64,000 nucleotides of DNA. Source: Cohnella thailandensis. GTDB taxonomy: Bacteria > Bacillota > Bacilli > Paenibacillales > Paenibacillaceae. The stretch's first letter is position 1. Every line of letters begins with the position of its first letter. The position numbers and the translations under genes were made by a program. Of the stretch, positions 10,101 through 17,791 are shown in pieces. The DNA lies in NCBI RefSeq assembly GCF_014212135.1, contig NZ_JACJVQ010000003.1, positions 186,001-250,000 of the forward strand, given 5' to 3'. Under the pieces are notes generated by a model. It made no database searches. It worked only from the letters and a program-made list of their open reading frames with translations, and was not told where the DNA came from.

Positions 10101-11146
10101 AGCGCGTTGATCATCGGCGTCTTCAGCATCGTGACGGTGATCTCCGGATCGGCGTTCGTCAGGAACTCCGCGTTCGGCAGGTAATACATCTTGCCGACAT
10201 CCCGATCGATATAATACTCGCCCGGCATGTCGATCTCTTCGAGCAAATTCGAGGCGAAGTGGAAGTCCGGGTACCAGTTCTTCATAATGCCGCTCATCTC
10301 GCCGTACTGAAGGGTAATGCTTTTGTTCGCGGTGTCGATGGAAGCGACCTTGTTATACGACCATTCCCAGCTATAGCCGAAAATGCCGTCCAGCCAAATA
10401 TCGTCCGCTTGAGTCCAGTATTGAGGGCGGTCGTACGTGTAAGTGAAGGTGCCGCCACGCTCATGCACGTCCGGGTCGCGCCTCGTCGGACCGGGATCGA
10501 GAATCTGGTCCATCTGCACGGTTCCCTCGTTCGGCCAGCGAGCCAGCGTCATGCCTTGACCTTCCACATAGAGCTCCATGGGAGGCACTTGACTGAGATC
10601 GTTCGCCAGGTAATAGCCGTGGCGGCTGATCACGCCGTAATCGGTAAGGCCGTTAGCGGCGAGGTCGTAGACGAGAACCTTCTCGCGCGCGGCCGGATCG
10701 ATGATGCGGTCCAGAACGGAGGCGTCCGTCACCGGAACGAAGCCGCTCTTCTCGAGATTATGGCCGCCCGTCAAACGCACGGTCTCTCCGGGATAAGCCT
10801 TGTACGCGATCGGTTTGCCCGGCTCGCCCGAATCCTGCTCGCGCAGCTCGAAGCTGGACGTCCGCTCGTACACGCCTTCCCTTAAGTAGACGGTGATGCC
10901 GCCCTTCGGAAGGCCGCCCTTGCCGCGTGTCTTCAGCTCGCGGATGACGTCGCGCGCCTTCTCCAGCGTCTTGAACGGCTTGTTCTTCGTCCCCTGGTTG
11001 GAATCGCTTCCATTCGGAGACACATAAAGAGCTTTGCCAGTTAATTTGCCTTGAGGATCGTTGTCTGCGTAAGCGGTGGAGAACACTTGCGGAATCGAAA
11101 GCAACAGGCTTGCAAGAAGCAGTGAGATCAAGCTTTTTCTGATCAT
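7184..11146 (-). CDS. Secreted right-handed beta-helix glycan-active protein with Big2 domains (GH141-like)
   Basis: About 1320 residues. A signal peptide (MIRKSLISLLLASLLLSIPQ, cleavage near AYA) leads to ALYVSPNGSDSNQGT and a long parallel beta-helix (about residues 40-620) with repeated short strands such as NTHIHHIGGTAVTL and NELHDAPHPGVLIFG, the pattern of pectate-lyase-like enzymes and GH141 fucosidases/xylanases. Then comes a bacterial Ig-like Big2 domain (ATVDTKGIVTGVAVGDTAVT), a concanavalin-like domain, a second Big2 and a second copy of the concanavalin-like domain. The C-terminus is an unusual acidic tail of Pro-Glu-Glu-Ala repeats without an SLH or sortase signal. The ATG at 11146 is preferred over 11149 by distance to AGGAAGG. 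It probably cuts the polymer whose fragments the neighbouring ABC system imports. Confidence 0.85.
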   Translation of the reverse strand: MIRKSLISLLLASLLLSIPQVFSTAYADNDPQGKLTGKALYVSPNGSDSNQGTKNKPFKTLEKARDVIRELKTRGKGGLPKGGITVYLREGVYERTSSFELREQDSGEPGKPIAYKAYPGETVRLTGGHNLEKSGFVPVTDASVLDRIIDPAAREKVLVYDLAANGLTDYGVISRHGYYLANDLSQVPPMELYVEGQGMTLARWPNEGTVQMDQILDPGPTRRDPDVHERGGTFTYTYDRPQYWTQADDIWLDGIFGYSWEWSYNKVASIDTANKSITLQYGEMSGIMKNWYPDFHFASNLLEEIDMPGEYYIDRDVGKMYYLPNAEFLTNADPEITVTMLKTPMINALNASYISFEELILENGRDSAAVIAGGSHTEIVNSEIRNFTNSGVLINTQSRFYYSEIVPGVGNYNGVRNTHIHHIGGTAVTLTGGNRTTLEPGNNFVENSHIHDFAYYHKAYNPGVHLSGVGNRMSHNELHDAPHPGVLIFGNDHVVEYNEIYDVCKMFSDLGAIYMNEGEKPQSRGTVIYRNYFHNIGEGKPGVEGIYPDNFTMGLKIEENIFYKMGNSAIRNNGGAHILSKNNIFVDAKVPYDYADLYLGDSPEGQIAKNYMPKWQALFAANNDWVGTPYLAKYPELANFFTENRYYPDTNTFQGNVIYNPTVTRSSTTNANGAYDKFNLVQYANNWVTATDPGFVDLVNGDLSLAPNAPVFTAIPGFPNIPFGEMGTEGKVGPTNGPDAFPVQDVVAYNGEITVDRWQTVKLQTAILPWNATNQALSFVSADPSIATVDTKGIVTGVAVGDTAVTVTSQENPSATATVVVHVAKGDGVMDRTDFESGSNGWPQDANRSIVTEDGNHWYKLLNGASSVKEKNFSDYELTFKIKTPATMGDNATLYIFDRQSTNQPGRIGYRNRPDGTSSWLLYNAAWAVVKEVKMPGRDLQPNTEYNLKAIVRGGEISVYLNDQPRLKATNSTFNASGKVGFYISDMPSMLLDDIQFKEPTNQLAGILPAETNVLLTAGEQKTLAVTLDPADTPDTALLWESSNPAAATVDAGGTVSAVSAGEAVITVASAVYPNISAQIRVTVSNVMHYTNFESGGNGWPVDPNRSVVADVYGNRWYKIVNGATGILDKTFTDYQLEFKLKTPETLPENGGTLYIFDKQDSVGSTRIGYKAKADGTSSWILYNPSWTILKTVDSPQLDLQANTVYDVKVVVQGTTYKVYVDDVLKLDAADPNHRPSGKVGFYASGFSYLMFDDVKFSLVPSEAGLQAEPAVPEEPAVQEEAAVPEEASVEEEAAASEEIGAEEESAVPNEVNVSEEANV

Positions 11147-11256
11147 CATTTCCCTTCCTCTCATCTTGAGAATAGAGCGCGAAGGCCCGCCGGCTCGCCT
11201 GGAGCGGCGGACCTTCGCGCGCGATTGCAGCCTTGCGAATTCGTCCAATGGCCGAT

Positions 11257-12789
11257 TTACTTAAGTCCCGCTTGCTTCAGGTACTCGTCGAACTGCTTTT
11301 GAACCTCGGCGACGTATTTGTCTTCTCCGGCTTCCTTCAGCTTCTTGTAGAAGCCCGGCCACGTCTCGTCGAAATCGAGCGTTCCGGTCGTGAGCCCCTT
11401 CTTGTACTCGCCCCATACCGCGTTCAGGTTGGCGATCTCGGTGACGACGGGCTCGGAGTTGAACTTGAAGCCGCCGACCGGGTTGAGCTCGGCCGTCTCG
11501 TTGATCTTCTTCGTCTGCTCCCAGACGTCCTTCGGCTGGCCTTCCTTCAGGTAAGAGTTGAACACGTTGCCGAACACCCAGTCCACGTTCGGACGGTACT
11601 TCGAGTCCGCTGCCGGCGTGATATAGCCGTCGGCGGTCTTCGTGTAATGCTCGCCTTCGATGCCGTTGCTGATCAAGTTGTAGAGCTCCGGATCGCTGTT
11701 GATCAGGTTGAGCAGCATCATCGCGCGTTCCGGGTTCTTGGACGTGCGGCTGATCGATTGGTTCGTCGTCGCCGAGTAGCCGTTCGTGAACCAATCGCTT
11801 ATCGGAACGACGATGACGTCGTTTCCTCCGTTCTTCGCCTTCACTTCCGCTTCGACGCCCGGCTTCAGGACGTTGTTGAAATCGACCGCGATTTGTCCCT
11901 TCGCCTGGTAATCGTTCATCTTGGCCGTCGCGGCATCCTTATAGATGTAACCTGCCTTGTACCACTTGCTCATCAGCCGGTAAGTATCGAGCTCCTCTTC
12001 CGGATAACGAAGCAATTGGTAAGTCGGATCGTCGCTCTTGATATAGAAGTGGTCGTCCAGGCCGGGAACGCCCCAGAACGTATCGTCGTGGGTGATCGGA
12101 ACATAGAAGCCGTTAAACGGAATGATATCCGGCTCGCCCTGCTTGATCTTGTCGAGGAACGGCTCGATGTCTTCCAGCTTCTTGATGGAAGCCGTGTCGA
12201 GCTGATACTTGTCGGCGAATCTCTTCTGGATGATGAAGCCGTAGCGGGAACCGTTGATCTGCTGGTTCGCGATGCCGTAGATCTTGCCGTCTACCGTGAG
12301 GCCGTCCCACATGTACTGCGGCATGTCGGACTTGAGCGAAGGAGCGTATTGCTCGAGCAGGTCGTCGAGCGGCTGCAGGGCGCCCTTGCGGACGAGCTCC
12401 TCCGGCTTGACCAGGTAGCCGGTCCACATGATGTCGAAGTTTTCGCCGGCCGCCATGACGGTATTCATTTTCTGCACGTAGTCTCCGAAGGCGACCGGTT
12501 TCAGCTTGACCGTGGCGTTGATTTTCTCTTTGACGATCTTATTGAAAGCGTCTTCTACTTTCTGTTGATCCGGCTGCATCTGGTTCAGCGGATAGTACCA
12601 GGTCAGCTCGACCGGCTTCAGCTCCTCCGAGCCCGAAGCCGATGCCGATGCCGACGCCGTCTGGGATGGCGCTTCGTTCGATGCGCCGGCGTTCTCGCCG
12701 TTGTTGTTCCCGCCTGACGAGCATCCGGCGGCGAGCGAAGCTGCGGTGACCAGGGTCAGCGCGGACAAGCCAAACTTTCTCTTCAACAT
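11257..12789 (-). CDS. ABC transporter sugar-binding lipoprotein (LplA/LipO-like)
   Basis: 510 residues. The N-terminus (MLKRKFGLSALTLV, lipobox SLAAGC) anchors it to the membrane, followed by an Asn/Gly/Ser-rich linker and a family 1 extracellular solute-binding fold (ELTWYYPLNQMQPDQQKVE, then FDIMWTG, VDGKIYGIANQQI). The long type of about 500 residues with a C-terminal WPGFYKKLKEAGEDKY segment is typical of the LplA/YtcQ group that serves oligosaccharide importers in Bacillus and Paenibacillus. AGGAGG lies eight bases from the ATG. It is third in the operon, after the two permeases. Confidence 0.93.
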   Translation of the reverse strand: MLKRKFGLSALTLVTAASLAAGCSSGGNNNGENAGASNEAPSQTASASASASGSEELKPVELTWYYPLNQMQPDQQKVEDAFNKIVKEKINATVKLKPVAFGDYVQKMNTVMAAGENFDIMWTGYLVKPEELVRKGALQPLDDLLEQYAPSLKSDMPQYMWDGLTVDGKIYGIANQQINGSRYGFIIQKRFADKYQLDTASIKKLEDIEPFLDKIKQGEPDIIPFNGFYVPITHDDTFWGVPGLDDHFYIKSDDPTYQLLRYPEEELDTYRLMSKWYKAGYIYKDAATAKMNDYQAKGQIAVDFNNVLKPGVEAEVKAKNGGNDVIVVPISDWFTNGYSATTNQSISRTSKNPERAMMLLNLINSDPELYNLISNGIEGEHYTKTADGYITPAADSKYRPNVDWVFGNVFNSYLKEGQPKDVWEQTKKINETAELNPVGGFKFNSEPVVTEIANLNAVWGEYKKGLTTGTLDFDETWPGFYKKLKEAGEDKYVAEVQKQFDEYLKQAGLK

Positions 12790-12825
12790 TCGTGCGACCT
12801 CCTAAATTTTCTCTTGTTTAATATG

Positions 12826-13710
12826 TTAACCCTTGAGGGAGCCAACCGTAAGGCCTTTGACGAAGAACCGCTGGAAGAACGGGAAGATGACGAGCATCGG
12901 TCCCCCGGCGAGAACGGCGATCGCCATCCGCGCGGAATTGTTCGGAAAATCGGACAAATCGATGCCCAGCTGCTGAGCGAACTCCGAGTTCGTCGTGATG
13001 AACTCGATGCTGTTCAGCGTTCGGACAAGCAGCAGCTGCAGCGGTACCTTGTTCGGATCGTCGATGTACAGCATCGCGTTGAACCATTCGTTCCAGTAGG
13101 CGAACGCGATGAGCAGGCCGAGCGTCGCCAGCGCAGGCGTCGCCAGAGGCAGGATGATCCGGAAGAAAATCCGGTATTCCTTCGCCCCGTCCATCTTGGC
13201 CGATTCGATAACCTCGAGCGGAATCTTCGACAGGAACCCCTTCATGACCATGATATTGAACGGCGACAGCAGGATCGGCAGGATAAGCGCCAGCAGGCTG
13301 TCCTTCAGATGCAGGTACTGCGTCACCAAGATGTAGGAAGGAACGAGCCCTCCGCTGAACAGCATGGTGAAGAAAACGTAGAACGTGGTGATCCGGTTGT
13401 AGCGATAATCCGGCCGGGAGACGACATAGGCGGTCATCGCGGTAATCAGCAGGCTGACCAGGGTACCGACGACGGTGACCAGCATGGTCACTCCGTAGGC
13501 CCGGAAAATGATGTCCGGCGAATCGAGCATATAGCGATAGGCGCTCAGGCTGAAGTCGCTCGGGATGAATTGGTATCCGTGCTCCGTCAGGGATTTCTCG
13601 TCCGTGAGGGACACGGCGATGACGAGAAGGAAGGGCAGGACCACCGCGATCGAGAGGATCGTGAAGAACAGGTGCAAGAACCCTTTGGATATCGAAAATT
13701 TAGCTTCCAT
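12826..13710 (-). CDS. Carbohydrate ABC transporter permease (LplC/YtcP-like)
   Basis: 294 residues, six predicted membrane segments, and the EAA-type coupling loop near VIESAKMDGAKEYRIFFRII, which contacts the ATPase. The opening KGFLHLFFTILSIAVVLPFLL and the ending FVKGLTVGSLKG are typical of MalG-type partners of LplB. GGAGG precedes the ATG. Its companion permease gene is 13 bases upstream. No ATPase gene is present in the operon; in these bacteria a shared MsmX-like ATPase encoded elsewhere normally energises such importers. Confidence 0.93.
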   Translation of the reverse strand: MEAKFSISKGFLHLFFTILSIAVVLPFLLVIAVSLTDEKSLTEHGYQFIPSDFSLSAYRYMLDSPDIIFRAYGVTMLVTVVGTLVSLLITAMTAYVVSRPDYRYNRITTFYVFFTMLFSGGLVPSYILVTQYLHLKDSLLALILPILLSPFNIMVMKGFLSKIPLEVIESAKMDGAKEYRIFFRIILPLATPALATLGLLIAFAYWNEWFNAMLYIDDPNKVPLQLLLVRTLNSIEFITTNSEFAQQLGIDLSDFPNNSARMAIAVLAGGPMLVIFPFFQRFFVKGLTVGSLKG

Positions 13711-13723
13711 GCTCGCAGCCTCC

Positions 13724-14746
13724 TTACCACATCGAGTGTTCCGGGTTTATTTTCTTCACGATGCCGTTAGCCGCGAGCACCAGGACGAACCCGACGACGG
13801 ATTGATAGAAGCCGACCGCCGCGGACATGCTGACGTTCCCGACCTCGCGAAGCGCCCGATACACGTAGGTGTCGATGATGTCCGTCGAGGAGTATAGGAA
13901 GCCGGAGTTGTTCGGAATGAAGTAGTGCAGCCCGAAGTCGCCCCGGAACATGCTGCCGATCGACAGGATGCTCATGATGATGATGAGAGGCGTCAGCAGC
14001 GGAACCGTGATCTTGAGCGCCATCTGGCGCTTCGTCGCCCCGTCGATCCGGGCCGCCTCGTAATAATCCCCGCTGATGCCCATGATCCCGGCGAAGTAGA
14101 TCAGCGTCGTGAACCCGATCGCCTTCCACAGGTGCACGATGATCAGAATGAAGGGCCATGGGGCCGAATCCTGGTACCAGCTGACCGGGTCGAACCCGAG
14201 CGCGATCAGCGTGCGGTTGATGAAGCCGTCTGAATGGTTCAGGAACGCGTACGCGATATAACCGACGAGCACCCACGAGAGAAAGTGGGGCAGGAACAAG
14301 GCGGTCTGATAGAAGCGAGTGTACTTGGCTTTCAGCTCGTTCAGCAGAACCGCCAGGAATAAAGCGGCGACCGTCGTGATCACCATGTAGCCGAGATTGT
14401 ACAGAACGGTGTTGCGGGTGATTCTCCATGCCGTATCCGTCGTGAACAGGAATCGGAAGTTATCGAGGCCGACCCACTTGCTCCCGAACATCCCGAGGTC
14501 GTACCGGTAGTTCTTGAAAGCGATAATGAGGCCCACCATCGGAAAATAGGCGAAGATCAGCTTGTACAGAATCCCGGGGACCGACAGCAGCAGCAGCTCC
14601 CGGTTGGACTTTAAATGTTTAAGCTCTCTTCTAAAGAACGACTTGCGTTTGGGCTTGGTCCGATCCAGCGGAGAATCCGCATTGGAATCCATACGTGCGC
14701 TGGTGCCGCCGTTATCGTTCAGGGCGACCGAGGCTTTGTTCGACAT
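13724..14746 (-). CDS. Carbohydrate ABC transporter permease (LplB/YteP-like)
   Basis: About 340 residues from an ATG with GGAAGGAG eight bases upstream; an in-frame upstream extension to 14851 has no support. A cytoplasmic N-terminal tail of about 45 residues precedes ELLLLSVPGILYKLIFAYFP, the typical start of LplB-type permeases, followed by six membrane segments and the coupling loop YYEAARIDGATKRQMALKI. First gene of the operon running to the GH2 gene; its leader holds three 24-bp repeats. Confidence 0.92.
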   Translation of the reverse strand: MSNKASVALNDNGGTSARMDSNADSPLDRTKPKRKSFFRRELKHLKSNRELLLLSVPGILYKLIFAYFPMVGLIIAFKNYRYDLGMFGSKWVGLDNFRFLFTTDTAWRITRNTVLYNLGYMVITTVAALFLAVLLNELKAKYTRFYQTALFLPHFLSWVLVGYIAYAFLNHSDGFINRTLIALGFDPVSWYQDSAPWPFILIIVHLWKAIGFTTLIYFAGIMGISGDYYEAARIDGATKRQMALKITVPLLTPLIIIMSILSIGSMFRGDFGLHYFIPNNSGFLYSSTDIIDTYVYRALREVGNVSMSAAVGFYQSVVGFVLVLAANGIVKKINPEHSMW

Positions 14747-14859
14747 CGCGAATGCTCCTTCCTTACCGCCATACTTGCCGCCGCGTTCGCCGCTCCGTCT
14801 CGGTTCGGCTTGCCCGGCTTGCAGGTTTAACGATAGCTCAGGGGGCGGCAATATCGGTA

Positions 14860-14957
14860 CTGTACAAACGCAGGATTCCTGTAAAAGCCGGCTGTACGTG
14901 TGCAGGAATCCTGTATTGGCGCGGTTCGGGGCTCTGTACAGAGTCCAGAATGCTGTA
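14860..14957. repeat. Three 24-bp direct repeats upstream of the glycan-uptake operon
   Basis: Units at 14860-14883, 14892-14915 and 14934-14957 share the form CTGTAC-N4-GCAGGAWTCCTGTA; the third is degenerate (CCAGAATGCTGTA). The core CAGGAWTCCTG is itself nearly palindromic. Start-to-start distances are 32 and 42 bases. The stretch 14747-15083 holds no gene. The units could be operator sites for the operon starting at 14746 or a dispersed genomic repeat. Confidence 0.7.
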
Positions 14958-15083
14958 AGGGAGCTGAAAGTGGGAATGAATGGGGGTAGGGAGCGGAGGA
15001 TGGGAGATGGGGGATGTACAAGGAAAAAGACGTGAAAATATAGTCCTAGACTGTCGCTGCTTTATTGAACTAACGCAAATAAA

Positions 15084-15112
15084 AAAGCCGCGCTATTGTC
15101 GTGCGGCTTCTT
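15084..15112 (-). terminator. Terminator of the alpha/beta hydrolase pair
   Basis: Read on the minus strand, GCCGCAC and its partner GCGCGGC form a stem followed by TTTTTT. It lies seven bases beyond the stop of the minus-strand hydrolase gene. Confidence 0.75.
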
Positions 15113-15118
15113 AGAGCT

Positions 15119-16111
15119 TCATTTGCATTCGATAATACCCAGCGGATTAGGCGTATCCATCAACGCGGCACACGCTGCGGGCCAGGCGGGGTCTTCAGGG
15201 TAGAGCGCGGTACGGAGATAGGACCAGACGAGCGCTCGCAGCGCGGCCACGCGCTCGGGGTTTTCGTCGGTCGTTTCCTTCGCGTCGTACGCGGCTACCC
15301 CGCCTAGCCCATGCTCCGCCCCGAACAGCGTCAGCAGGCATTTGGGGCCGGGGCTCAGGAAGTACGCATCAGAGCGCCAATCCTTGCGATCGGAGAACGC
15401 GGGGCTCCAGTCGTTATCACCCACGACGACGAGGGCTGGCGTTGTCATTGTGGCGAAGCTAGTTGTCTTCAAGACCGGGTAGTGCTCGGTTGCGAACGCG
15501 GCGAGGTCCTCGCCTTTGCCTGGCGCAGCCAACAGTACGCCCGCCTTGATCCGAGGGTCGGCTAGATTCACTTCCGTCCCGTCGACCGGATCCGTAACCC
15601 CCTGACCACACAGCATGCCTACCGTATGCCCGCCCATTGAATGCCCTACTGCGGCGATCCGGCTCCGGTCTAGGCGCCCGCCGAGCCCCGGAACAGCAGC
15701 CTCGATCTGGTCGAGGCGATCGAGAATGCAGCGCATGTCCTCGGCTCGGGACCGCCAAAACAACGGTGCCTCCGGGTTATCCGATTCACGCAGGCCCAGC
15801 GCCTTCGAGTCCAAGTGGGTGGGCTGGATAACGACGAAGCCGTGAGCTGCCCAGAAGTTTGCGAGGGGCCCGTAGCCGTGTAGGGATGACACGAAGTTCG
15901 AAGGCCCATGGCCGTGCGACAGAAGAATCACGGGCAGGTCGCTCCCCGTCGAGGGTGCGGAGACCTTGATCTGCAAGTCCGCAATCCGACCGGGGACCGA
16001 AAGCACTACGGGGCTGAAGGTTACGACAGGGGCGGAATCGTTGACAGGAATACCGGCAGCTTCGGTGAACGGCTTGCTCATGGAACGCTCTCCCTTTGGA
16101 TTAGCCTGCAT
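15119..16111 (-). CDS. Alpha/beta hydrolase (chlorophyllase/PAF-acetylhydrolase-like), copy A
   Basis: 330 residues. The nucleophile elbow is GHSMGG, preceded by the oxyanion region VILLSHGHGP and followed by DNDW (acid) and EHGLGG (histidine), the order expected for the serine-hydrolase triad. No signal peptide. The ATG at 16111 has GGAGAG eight bases upstream. It is the second of two tandem paralogues that share nearly all motifs (PVVLSVPGR, QPTHLDS, GHSxGG, TTDENPERVA), so they arose by duplication. Both are probably controlled by the divergent MarR gene. Substrate unknown; an ester or lactone is likely. Confidence 0.88.
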   Translation of the reverse strand: MQANPKGERSMSKPFTEAAGIPVNDSAPVVTFSPVVLSVPGRIADLQIKVSAPSTGSDLPVILLSHGHGPSNFVSSLHGYGPLANFWAAHGFVVIQPTHLDSKALGLRESDNPEAPLFWRSRAEDMRCILDRLDQIEAAVPGLGGRLDRSRIAAVGHSMGGHTVGMLCGQGVTDPVDGTEVNLADPRIKAGVLLAAPGKGEDLAAFATEHYPVLKTTSFATMTTPALVVVGDNDWSPAFSDRKDWRSDAYFLSPGPKCLLTLFGAEHGLGGVAAYDAKETTDENPERVAALRALVWSYLRTALYPEDPAWPAACAALMDTPNPLGIIECK

Positions 16112-16132
16112 GAGTAACACTCTCCTTTTTTA

Positions 16133-16158
16133 GGACCATCCTATTTTTAGGATGGTCC
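16133..16158. promoter_or_regulatory. Perfect 11-bp inverted repeat between the two hydrolase genes
   Basis: GGACCATCCTA and TAGGATGGTCC are separated by four bases. In the transcript of the hydrolase pair this hairpin sits just before the AAAGGAG of copy A. There is no T-tract on the minus strand, so it is not a standard terminator; an RNA stabiliser, a processing element or a protein-binding site is possible. Confidence 0.7.
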
Positions 16159-16182
16159 CTTCTTTGAGATCGCTGTGATCCA

Positions 16183-17109
16183 TTATTCCGACTTGGATTC
16201 AATTCGGCCTAACTGGTTGGTGCTCTCCTCCAATTCTTTGCGGGCTTCTATCCAGCTGGAATTGTCGAGGCCGAGCGCGTCGCGAAGGTACGACCACGTG
16301 AGCTGCCGGAGCAAAGCAACTCGTTCGGGGTTCTCGTCCGTCGTCTCCGCGACGTTGTACCCGGAGATTCCGCCAAGTATATGTTCTGCCCCGAAGAGGG
16401 TGAGCAGGCTCTTGCTGCCCGGGCTCAGGAAGTAGGGGTCCGTGAACCAGTCAGGCCCCCGAGTGGACAGGGGGGATTGGTCATGATCCCCCGCGACCAC
16501 AAGAGTCGGCGTCCTCATCTCGGAGAAGCTCGGGTTCATGAATGGGAAGTTCTCTGCCGCGAACGGAGTCAAGTCAGCTCCGCCAAGGCCAGTCGTGGAA
16601 AGCAATACGCCCGCCTTGATTCGCGAGTCGGACATGTCCTCTCCCGGTTCGCCATTGGCATCGAGGACTCGCGCGCCGAGCAGCATGCTCACCGTTTGGC
16701 CTCCCCAGGAGTGTCCGGCTGCGGCAATACGGCTTCGGTCGAGACGTCCGCCGAGGCCTGGAACGGAAGCTTCAATAAGATCAAGTTGGTCAAGGATGAG
16801 CTTCAGGTCTTCGACGCGGAAACGCCAAATCAGCGGTGTACGGGGATCGTCAGCGGGAAGATTCAGCGTCCTCGAGTCGAGATGGGTGGGTTGAATGACC
16901 ACGAAGCCGTGAGCAGCCCAGTAGTCGACTAACGGACCGTAGCTGTCCATCGACCAACCAAAGCCGTGCGAGAAAATAACAATAGGCAATTGGCTGCCCG
17001 TCGCCGGCGCTGATACCCGCACTTGCAAATCCTCGCCACGACCCGGGGCCGATAGGACTACCGGCTTAAACGAGATAACTGGAGTAGACGTACTTACGTT
17101 CATTTGCAT
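16183..17109 (-). CDS. Alpha/beta hydrolase (chlorophyllase/PAF-acetylhydrolase-like), copy B
   Basis: 308 residues, paralogue of the gene downstream. Nucleophile elbow GHSWGG, oxyanion strand VIFSHGFGWSMD, acid in GDHDQSP, histidine in AEHILGG. No signal peptide, so cytoplasmic. GGAA lies eight bases before the ATG. The promoter region shared with the divergent marR gene contains two copies of a GTTGA/TCAAC palindrome, which suggests repression by that MarR protein and induction by a small phenolic or ester compound, as is common for MarR-hydrolase pairs. Substrate not known. Confidence 0.88.
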   Translation of the reverse strand: MQMNVSTSTPVISFKPVVLSAPGRGEDLQVRVSAPATGSQLPIVIFSHGFGWSMDSYGPLVDYWAAHGFVVIQPTHLDSRTLNLPADDPRTPLIWRFRVEDLKLILDQLDLIEASVPGLGGRLDRSRIAAAGHSWGGQTVSMLLGARVLDANGEPGEDMSDSRIKAGVLLSTTGLGGADLTPFAAENFPFMNPSFSEMRTPTLVVAGDHDQSPLSTRGPDWFTDPYFLSPGSKSLLTLFGAEHILGGISGYNVAETTDENPERVALLRQLTWSYLRDALGLDNSSWIEARKELEESTNQLGRIESKSE

Positions 17110-17147
17110 AATAAATGTTCCTTTCTTGATCTTCTTGGCATTAGTAT

Positions 17148-17163
17148 GGTTGACGTATCAACC
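17148..17163. promoter_or_regulatory. Probable MarR operator 1
   Basis: GGTTGA-N4-TCAACC is a six-base palindrome between the divergent hydrolase and marR genes. A second copy lies 44 bases away, centre to centre, about four helical turns. Confidence 0.65.
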
Positions 17164-17187
17164 TAAACCTCAAACAACTGTATCAAA

Positions 17188-17217
17188 TTGTAGTTGACGT
17201 GTCAACCATGCTATAAT
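17188..17217 (+). promoter_or_regulatory. marR promoter overlapping MarR operator 2; leaderless transcript predicted
   Basis: The -10 box TATAAT (17212-17217) is 18 bases from a weak -35 TTGTAG (17188-17193). The palindrome GTTGAC-GT-GTCAAC (17193-17206) fills the spacer, a classic autorepression position. The marR ATG starts six bases after the -10 box, exactly where transcription should begin, so the mRNA would have no leader. Confidence 0.65.
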
Positions 17218-17223
17218 GATTCC

Positions 17224-17694
17224 ATGAATAAGAGCGAACTGAACGAAGAAGAAATTCAATTATGGTATAAGTGGAAAGGCTCCTTTCACAGCATCTTCGG
17301 TCGCGTAATCAAAGAGATGTCCGATCACACCGGACTATCAGAGGGCGATTATGGAGTACTGGATCGGTTAGACCTTCTGGGGGACGGTAGCCTTCGCCAA
17401 CAGGAGCTGGCCGAATCCATGGACTGGGATAAGAGCCGATTGTCGCATCATCTGACGCGGATGGAGAAACGCAGGCTGGTGATGAGGAAGCCATTAGACA
17501 ACGATCGCGGTGTTCAGGTCATCATTACTCCCACTGGCAAATCAGCCTTAAATGATGCCCGTCCCATCGTCTCCATGGCCATACGCAAACATTTCCTGGA
17601 TCAATTAACCGATCAAGACGTGGAGTCGATTACGAAGCTGGCGGAAAGAACAAAAAAAGGTTCTGCCGCATCTTATAATGCCCCAGCGCCATGA
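17224..17694 (+). CDS. MarR family transcriptional regulator
   Basis: 156 residues with the winged helix of MarR proteins (YGVLDRLDLLGDGSLRQQELAESM, then WDKSRLSHHLTRMEKRRLV as recognition helix, wing RKPLDNDRGVQVIITPTGK). Residues 1-40 and 115-150 would form the dimer interface. The ATG at 17224 has no ribosome binding site but lies right at the predicted transcription start; a TTG at 17194 in frame lies inside the operator and is unlikely. Divergent from the two hydrolase genes, with two palindromic operators between, so it most likely represses both itself and them. Confidence 0.9.
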   Translation: MNKSELNEEEIQLWYKWKGSFHSIFGRVIKEMSDHTGLSEGDYGVLDRLDLLGDGSLRQQELAESMDWDKSRLSHHLTRMEKRRLVMRKPLDNDRGVQVIITPTGKSALNDARPIVSMAIRKHFLDQLTDQDVESITKLAERTKKGSAASYNAPAP

Positions 17695-17706
17695 CCGCGT
17701 ATTTTT

Positions 17707-17743
17707 GCCCCTTCCACCAAAACGATGGAGGGGGCTTTGCTTT
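17707..17743 (+). terminator. Terminator after marR
   Basis: A ten-base-pair stem, GCCCCTTCCA with TGGAGGGGGC, closes a nine-base loop and is followed by TTTGCTTT. It lies 12 bases after the marR stop. Confidence 0.8.
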
Positions 17744-17791
17744 CCTATTCTAGGTACCGCAACATTCTCCGACTTTAAAAGAAGCTAATTT

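Noticed and set aside
8822..10885. A 687-codon open frame on the plus strand
   Set aside because: It lies fully antisense to the beta-helix enzyme gene, has Arg/Val-rich composition and no ribosome binding site. Similar long antisense frames at 11233-12717, 21195-22562, 23665-25455 and 61155-62393 are the same effect of GC-rich codon third positions.
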